From the NCBI GenBank assembly GCA_963971285.1, contig OZ020252.1:16219662-16283661 (forward strand): a DNA stretch of 64,000 nt. The letters run 5' to 3'. This document shows positions 57,471-64,000 of the stretch, in pieces. This stretch comes from Astropecten irregularis (Eukaryota; Echinodermata; Asteroidea; Paxillosida; Astropectinidae). The notes under the pieces are model-generated. The model did not search any database. It was not told the origin of the DNA and saw only the letters and a list, made by a program, of their open reading frames with translations. The position numbers and the translations under genes are program-made. Numbering within the stretch: the stretch's first letter is position 1; each line of letters opens with the position of its first letter.

Positions 57471-57602
57471 CATTCCTGGAGATTAGTCCACTCTGGGTAC
57501 TGGTACTCAGCTTCTACAGTAAACTAACTCACCTAAATATTACTCTTCGTCATTTGGGTCTGGGTACATGGTAATACCAGAGTGGACTAATCTCCAGGAA
57601 TG
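57471..57602. mobile_element. MITE CATTCCTGGAGATTAGTCCA
   Basis: CATTCCTGGAGATTAGTCCA plus CTCTGG is mirrored by CCAGAGTGGACTAATCTCCA plus GGAATG. 132 bases. An end fragment occurs at about 26523-26545. Confidence 0.83.
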
Positions 57603-57609
57603 CCCATAA

Positions 57610-58970
57610 ATTCATCACATAAAAATAAATGTAAATCCTTGTTTTAGTTTGAACTAATTACTCTGTGCGTCCTTCTCGGGACGTATAGCTGGGACTGAAA
57701 CTGAACTGAGATTCCCGCCACCGCACGATGGTTTTATTCCCGCCTGGCTCAGACTGGGGACGTGCCTCACGCCCATGTCTTCATCAGAGGAAGACGTCCG
57801 GTCACCACACAGCCAAAACCACGTGTCACTGAATTAAACACATTATGAATCAAGAGGGCGTCTTGATTGAATGCAATAGACTAAACATCAAAGCTAAAAA
57901 AATATCTTTTAATAATGTTTTGAAAATTGATATCTTTTATTTGGGGGGGGGGGGGGGGCACACTCACGGTATAGGCGAAAAATACATTATATTGATATTT
58001 TTCCTGTACAATTTCCAAGAGTCGCCTGCAAGCGATCGACTTTTGGAAATAACGGCCAGCCACGTAATTTGGTACCCGCTGTGATCTAGGGCAACCATAG
58101 CATTAGCATTAGTATAGTGCAACCACAGTCAGCTAGCTCACTGTGAATGGATTTGACGATCGGTATAATATGAAAGTACCGCGAGCGTTCTCATTGTTTT
58201 CTCCAAAAGTATGCATCGTTACTGGTAATTTCACATTATCTGTTACTGTATATTTCTGCCCATGAATCTGCTTCTCTGTCAATTCAATCAATCAATTCAA
58301 TGACATTTATTTCCACTGTGTGGGGGCAACATCCTAAAAGCCGAGGCTTGTGTTGGATGTGCCGTGACATACAGGTACAAAACATGACAGGACAATACAG
58401 AATAATTACTTAAAGGGAGGGTACAGAATTGGTAAGGCAAAATACACTTCATGATCACAGATTCACATAAAACTTACACAGTATAATGGTGAGGATAGGA
58501 AAAAAATCCCATGAAATGTTTTTGTCTGAAATGCCATATTCGTTGAGAAATAAATGAAACTATTTTCCGATCGGAATAAATCGCTTCGAAGCGTTTTATT
58601 CATTCGTCGAAATGTGTACAGTTCTCTGTACAGTATACGAGTTTTCACTATTTTCTCGTGACCCAGATGGCTGATTGACCTCAAACTTCTACAGGTTTGT
58701 CAGTTAAGGTATATGATGGATTACATAATGTGCTTTCACTGTCAGCAACGGTTCTGTCGCAAAAACCAGTTCTGTACCATAGCAATACATTTACCTCTTC
58801 CAAATGAAAGTAAACAAAGCTTATAGAACAATTTTAAAAGGGGGAAATATAAACATGTAAATTAGAATTAACTACAATAACAAATTGATAAAAATAATGG
58901 TTACACAGCTGAAATTATGATGCAATACGAATTATTGTAGGTGCTTCGGAGTATTTAAAGGTACATTTAC
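57610..58970. other. Intergenic DNA upstream of TALDO1 / 3' of the SLC16-like gene
   Basis: G(17) near 57942, a diverged TTAA MITE remnant at about 58200-58735, and the probable 3' UTR of the SLC16-like gene. ATTAAA occurs 7 bases after its stop, too close to be trusted as the polyadenylation signal. Confidence 0.45.
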
Positions 58971-58983
58971 CTTTAATACAAAG

Positions 58984-59108
58984 TCATTGGTGTTTATCGG
59001 CGGATTGACAGTACTTGAGAACCAGAAGTGGAACCAGCGGTACAGCCTGCACACAGCCAATCAACGTGAACGCCAAGATGTAGCTGTCACTGGTGTCATA
59101 CAGCCAAC
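58984..59108 (-). CDS. SLC16-like exon 4 (stop)
   Basis: Acceptor TTGATTTCAG. Encodes WLYDTSDSYILAFTLIGCVQ and the last membrane helix VPLVPLLVL, a short tail and TGA at 58984-58986. WLYD.T.SY matches the segment before TM12 in the family. Confidence 0.9.
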
Positions 59109-62100
59109 CTGAAATCAACCAACCAAGAAAAGGAACACGCTTTCAGTACTGAGACAATTCTATCCGAATAAAATGACAGCCCACAATCACAATAGCATTT
59201 GTTTGAATCTTACATCCAGATAACTAATATAAAGGGTGCACAAAAAGTAACTTCCGTTGATTTTGACGCCCGACCCCTCTAAATCTAATCGGTTTGGGGT
59301 GATATGAGTAGTATGAGTGTTTAGAGCACATCTTAAGCTGCATTTTGATACCCTACTTGATGCCAAGGACTCAACACTGTTCAATGCACACAGCATTGTT
59401 TGTCAAAAGGTACAAAACCAAAAGTTGCACTTTTAGGTATACAGGTTGAACTTACCATGCGCTACATTGCATAGGGCGGCATTGTTTGGGTCTACAATGG
59501 GTTACGCAAAGCTATACACACCATTGGGTCTTGCGACCAAAAATAAAACAACAATAATGTAGGTCGGATTTGAAGCTTTGCATGGTACGTGGGAATTAAG
59601 TTTGCGGAGACACCATTTTTGAAAATCCGAAAAAAAATTCAAAAATCAAACATGTTTCCGATTTGGATGCAATTTCACAATGCTAATTCATTTCCCCCAA
59701 AAAAACATGTTTTTCGATTTGAATGCTATTCCACAGTTCCGAATCACCTCACAAAACAGCCGTATGTATATAAAACAGCCGTATAATGTGTGTTATGGTT
59801 TACATATTCATCCAATTTTTCCTTTCACCCGATTCTGAAAAAGCATCCGAAAAGTATAGCTCTCATGCTGCCAAAATAATATTAATTTCAAAAACTTGAA
59901 CATACTAGCAAACCTTCAATTGAGGCGATCAAGCATAATGCTGTGAACAATTCAGTTGTGAACATAATTATATGCTTATTTGAGTGTTTTTTTTAGTCTT
60001 TAAGTACCAAAGTTGTGTAATTAGAAAAAAAAAACCAGATGTGACGTCAAGTGCAAAAAGTTAAAGGTCACAATCCATATGCTATAAAAATGGATACACT
60101 TGCATACCTGGAAGAAAGCCAAAGGCGAATATTAATGCAGCGGATTTCAGCCCGATCCATCCAAATGCACCAGTCAACTTCTCCGCGCCCAGGACAATCT
60201 TGATGATGACGTCATTCTGACACATGAGGATGCCAGAGCTGAACATAATCATGAATGAGGACGCCATCATCGGCCAGTAAGAGGTCAGCCACGGGGACGC
60301 GCAGAATGACGCCGAGCACGCAAGGATGGAAAGGGAAGACAGAGTCCATGACGATATCAATCCGCGGTCGGTCAAGAAACCCTGCAACAGTTTGGCTAAC
60401 AGATTCCCCGCGCCCGTCGCTGTGACAAACGTCCCTACTTCTGAAAGGGTGAATCCGTTAGATTGAGCCTGTGACGTGAAGTAGACAACCCATACATCGC
60501 TGGCGTACACGCTACAGCACGTTATAACCGCCACGGCCCAATAGCGTGCATTTGCCAACAGACTGAAATCCATGCTGTTGCTGACAGATTTCCACAGCGT
60601 GCCGAACGGTCCGGGGCAGATTGTGCGGTCATTATCCGATGGCTGATCGTAATGTAGTTGAATGTACCCTTCTCTCTCGTAATTTACTGCCGGTCTTTGA
60701 ATACCACTGAAGGCGTTGAGAAGGCCACAGGCTGTGAGATGCAGCGAGATTGCTCCAATCAGTAACATGGTCCCCCTCCATCCGTACGTCAGTAGGAAGA
60801 CTTGAACAAGAGGTGCAAACGCCATCAGTCCGATTGAGTAGCCAGATCTTCCGATGCCGTTGGCTGTGGCGTAGTTTTCAGCGAAACTCCGACCCACCGC
60901 TGCCTTCGCAAGAATGTTTGTAACTCCAAGTGCAGAACCTGTGACGTGTCAAAATAGGCTAATTATTTTTATCCGCAAAGCCTTATTGCAGATATAAGGA
61001 ACTGTTTAAGGCAATTCGAAAGGTAATCATACTTTGGTTTTCGTCAAAGAAATACAGATTCATGGGCACAAATATCAAGACAGATACAGTAACAGTCATC
61101 TGTGAAAATTTCAGGCCCATACGGTGCCCATTTTTTGAGAAAACAGTGAAAAACAGCCACAGTATTTCTGAAGTCTTTTATTTTTTATTTTTTATCTTTT
61201 AAAAGATCAAAAAGATTTTCGGTCATTGTTTTACTAATTTCTGGATAAATACACAATTTCAGACGGAAACATTTTAACGGTATGTTTTCATACCACCACC
61301 ATCTTCATACTCTGCAAGTTATACGTAAATCTGTGAACATTTCTGTTTTGGTTTCTTACAAAAGTATGATACTACCTTTAAAGATTATATGAAAGTACAC
61401 GCCCGCAAATGCAAGTCGGAGAAAGTGAACAAAATTTTTTTTACTGGAGTGAGATTCGGATCCGAGCGGCATCCGAATACTGTACAGGCGCTCTGCCAAC
61501 CGAACTATCCAGCCCTATGTTGGTGGTGTCCATAATAGTAAATTATCTTTGTTCAATTGGCAGCCAGAAGCCATGAAACCACTCACATACCGCTATATCC
61601 CTAGGATCGTTTAGGCCTAAGGGGCCTGGAACAGAGGCCCGGGCTCAGGCTCTAGTCGTGCTGAATATGTTGTGGTTTTTCGTTGAAGCTGAAGTTGTGT
61701 TTTCCTTTTCAAACCAGAGAATCTACTTCCGAACCTCACTGAGCCTCTATTTTGATTCCAGTTATTTTTTAAATGGATTCACGCAATGGAGCCGGAGCCT
61801 GAGCCTGAGCCTGAGCCTCCGTTCCATTATAGTCCATGGAGCCTGGTAGGCGCCCATATGTTCCCATGCACGCGAAGTGGGTTTTGTCAATAAAACTAGC
61901 GCGTTGCTTAAGTAATACTGCATGGGCGAATCTCTGTGCGGTGTTCACGTTAGAATTGTACCAATTTGTCGAGGATAGCAATGGAAAATATAGAGTGATC
62001 ATTCGGGCAGTTCGTTAAAAAAAGTTGCGAAATTTGAAATGCGGGGGCAGAGACATCCAGGGGGCGGCAAGTGCCCCCCGCCCCCATAGTGAACGGTAAA

Positions 62101-63129
62101 GATCGCAGGAAGATCTTAAAAGTCTGCTCGTTTAAAGGTAGGATCATACATGATTGGTAAAAGTCACAGAACAACACTCATACTGTCTAACCCAACATGT
62201 ACATAAATGATAACACACCTGTGAAAATTTGAGCTCAATCGGACATCTGAGTTACGAAAAAATAGCGAAAACATGAATACATGTGTACATTTTTCTTATA
62301 AAACCTATAGAATATGGTTTTGATCTTACCCCGAGATCGAAACTGTTTACGGTACTTGTTTTACCAATTTCTGGATAAATACAGCATTTCAGGCGGAAAT
62401 ATGTTTCTACCAGCACCATCTTCATATACCCTGAAAGGTATACATAAATCTGTGAACATTTATGTTTGGGTATGTTAATACCAATTCTGTACTGTACCTT
62501 TCAGTTTGAGCCAGATGTCAACATTATAAGCCAACCTTACCTGAAAGCAGGGTATAAATCAGCGCCAATTGAAGCGGAGTCTCAATAAAAGAAGCAGCTA
62601 TGGCAGCAAGTGTAATCACGACACCACATGCGCCGATGACGTACCCCGATCCAAACGTCCGGCCTAGTAAGCCTGCAAAGGGGGCTGGGACATGTTACAA
62701 AGCAAACAGAACCAACATTAGAAAACAACAATATAATTATGTGGATCGGTTTGCGGAAACACCATGTACGAATCGTTCGTATTTTCGCACTTCTATTTCG
62801 TTCGCACTTCTCTTAATTAGGTCTCAACGTTTTGATTAGCCTGCTCTAGTCCTCATCAGGAGACCCTCTACTGGTGAGGACTCCATCTCAGGTTTAATGG
62901 ACCCACCTATCAATCCGCTCATAACTGCAATCAGCGTCAGGATCCAGCCAATGATCCACGTCTGAGTCTGCAGCTGGTCTTGTAAGGTGGGCAGCATGAT
63001 GCCTAGGCCTTTGGTTATTCCTGCCGAGAGCAAGTTGTATGTCCAGAGGGTCAGGACGGCTATCCACCCCGACCGACCCCCCTCCGCCCCAAGAACGCTG
63101 AATTTCCCGCGACATTTGTTGCTAGCCAT
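58984..63129 (-). CDS. SLC16 / monocarboxylate-transporter-like MFS protein
   Basis: Complete spliced gene of four coding exons: 62907-63129, 62541-62672, 60108-60938 and 58984-59108. All are in phase, giving 436 aa. Seen: a first membrane segment after AEGGRSGWIAVLTLW, resembling the DGGWGW motif that opens SLC16 members; LGRTFGSGYVIGACGVV as TM2-3; then VGRSFAENYATANGIGRSGY and LTYGWRGTMLLIGAI, the second SLC16 signature region. A hydrophilic loop (residues about 195-240) follows, then six more segments. Members carry small monocarboxylates or other organic solutes across the plasma membrane. Two motif positions differ from MCT1 (Asn297 and Lys301 for its Asp and Arg), so the substrate cannot be inferred. 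An in-frame GTG upstream is not taken as the start. Confidence 0.88.
59110..60100. other. Intron 3 of the SLC16-like gene
   Basis: AT-rich. 59220-59480 shows a TAACTTCCG...-type stretch that may be a decayed transposon, but no paired ends were found. No gene. Confidence 0.4.
60108..60938 (-). CDS. SLC16-like exon 3 (main membrane exon)
   Basis: An 831-base exon, acceptor CGTCACAG, donor GTATGC. Encodes most transmembrane segments and the central loop (ERGYIQ-type acidic/polar stretch near residues 205-230). Confidence 0.92.
61021..61377. mobile_element. TTAA MITE, full copy (357 bp)
   Basis: Starts AGGTAATCATACTTTGG and ends AAAGTATGATACTACCT. TTAA is present on the right; the left flank is CGAA. 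Exactly 357 bases, in intron 2 of the SLC16-like gene. Confidence 0.85.
61415..61620 (-). mobile_element. Degenerate tRNA-derived element
   Basis: A tRNA-like block at about 61443-61515 with mutated boxes (GGATCCGAATCTCAC). Flanks TTTGTTCAATTGGCAG and GAAGCCATGAAACCACTCAC match the family. Confidence 0.6.
61630..61832. mobile_element. Relative of the GAGCC MITE
   Basis: GGAACAGAGGCCCGGGCTCA at the left and (GAGCCT)4 with CCGTTCC at the right. Interior AACCAGAGAATCTACTTCCG is shared with 14657-14893. Confidence 0.65.
62136..62499. mobile_element. TTAA MITE, second subfamily
   Basis: Begins AGGTAGGATCATACATGATT after TTAA and ends ACCAATTCTGTACTGTACCT. Close to 34027-34393; the right TTAA is lost. 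Ends about 40 bases from exon 2 of the SLC16-like gene. Confidence 0.75.
62541..62672 (-). CDS. SLC16-like exon 2
   Basis: Acceptor CTTTGCAG, donor GTAAGG. Encodes LLGRTFGSGYVIGACGVVIT and a further membrane helix. Missed by simple ORF scanning because it is short. Confidence 0.88.
62907..63129 (-). CDS. SLC16-like exon 1 (start)
   Basis: ATG at 63129 with A at -3 and G at +4. Encodes MASNKCRGKFSVLGAEGGRS and two hydrophobic stretches. Donor GTGGGT, phase 1. Confidence 0.88.
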
Positions 63130-63150
63130 TTTGTTCAGAAATGGACGCAC

Positions 63151-63160
63151 GTATATATAC
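63151..63160 (-). promoter_or_regulatory. TATA-like box upstream of the SLC16-like gene
   Basis: The minus strand reads GAGTATATATACGTG, ending 21 bases before the ATG. As with TALDO1 this implies a very short 5' UTR if used. Confidence 0.3.
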
Positions 63161-63189
63161 TCCTCCTTTGTGCGAAACAGCTAATAATG

Positions 63190-64000
63190 TTCAATTACAA
63201 TAATTGAATAAATTGAATAAAATAATTGAATAAAATTATTTCATTCACCAGTACATCGTGGACAACCGAATGCGTTGTCAGTTAAAAATTGTTCGTGGTG
63301 ATAGTAGCCCATAGGTCCATGTAAAATCATCGCAAGCTCGCAACTGTGTCACATACGTACCTGTTATTTCACATGCGGTGAGGTGTAACTTAGTTTATAT
63401 GTACATAAATGAACTCACTTTTCCCTTGCAAACATTTTTGATGACTTTCGAAAAAGAATGTAATATTACATATGCAGGAAATCTAACAATTTTTGAATGA
63501 CTCTTGAAAGTGTACCCAATTAAGTACAAACTGAGTTCAATTTCACTGACATATATAGAACCGAGTAAAGACTGGTGAATTTATACCAGCACAAACATTG
63601 AAATAGGCCAATATACCTGAGTCTGTATTCAAACAATGTGCAGTTTGAAACTAGGTTACCAAAAAGTAGAACAAGTGGCCTAATCTAGTACAATCATGCA
63701 CATTAATGTAGTGCAAAGTCATCCACTCATACGTGGGATGGCCTAGTATTAATGCGTGTAACGGTAAGCCATGCTATTTCCGAACTAAAAAAAAAACTCG
63801 CAAGGCTTGCGAAATGTTCTCATGCTTGAGAAATGTTACAAAATTAGAGTCGTCTTGTGAAAGGACACCAATTGCTTGAGAGTAACCAACATCCCTAGTG
63901 AATCCTTGAGAAATTTGGGAGGAGGTCTAGACCTTTACGACAAAAGATTTCTCACGCTCAAGAATGTCTTTTCTATTGGTCAATAGGACCTGCATACTAT
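63190..64000. other. Upstream flank of the SLC16-like gene
   Basis: AT-rich. Repeated GCTTGAGAAATGT / CTTGAGAAATTTG words near 63780-63960 suggest a decayed repeat. No gene seen. Confidence 0.4.

Noticed and set aside
63130-63150. Upstream GTG start adding VRPFLNK to the SLC16-like protein
   Set aside because: GTG is not a normal nuclear start codon here, and the ATG at 63129 has good context.
1-64000. CRISPR arrays, operons, bacterial-type ribosome binding sites
   Set aside because: The sequence is clearly a spliced metazoan genome; the tandem repeats have no regular spacers.

Overview
This is animal nuclear DNA. The genes are split into many short exons with GT/AG introns, the spacers are full of transposon remnants, and the proteins are metazoan. 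The proteins and the repeat style (TACATGTA-rich spacers, foldback elements ending in GGGCCCAATTTCATGG, many miniature inverted-repeat transposons) suggest an invertebrate deuterostome. An echinoderm such as a sea star is my best guess, but the sequence alone does not prove this. No operons, CRISPR arrays, functional tRNA or rRNA genes were seen.

Four protein-coding genes were reconstructed, all on the minus strand. Every exon junction keeps the reading frame. (1) ALS2 (alsin), 47-21432, is 5'-complete and 3'-truncated by the window start: ten coding exons giving 924 codons, with RCC1-like repeats, a disordered segment, the DH domain and the start of the PH domain. (2) NADSYN1 (glutamine-dependent NAD+ synthetase), 25118-40688, is complete in 18 exons and 879 aa. 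About 695 aa are the conserved glutaminase plus synthetase enzyme; the last 184 aa are an unusual disordered tail with basic, NLS-like clusters. (3) TALDO1 (transaldolase), 45052-55445, is complete in 9 exons and 328 aa. (4) An SLC16/monocarboxylate-transporter-like MFS protein, 58984-63129, is complete in 4 exons and 436 aa.

The rest is intron and intergenic DNA. It holds a solo LTR (9112-9734), three degraded LINE 3' ends (4937-5296, about 25681-26250, 39253-39719) and a TTAA-flanked MITE family with three copies of exactly 357 bp. It also holds tRNA-like elements bracketed by inverted repeats (two of them in a large palindrome at 41806-42236), several foldback elements and several minisatellites.

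NADSYN1 makes NAD+ from deamido-NAD and glutamine, and TALDO1 works in the non-oxidative pentose phosphate pathway, so both touch pyridine-nucleotide metabolism. They are separate eukaryotic genes, and co-regulation is not shown by the sequence. I found no clear sign of a wholly new multi-gene system. The most unusual protein feature is the NADSYN1 C-terminal tail.
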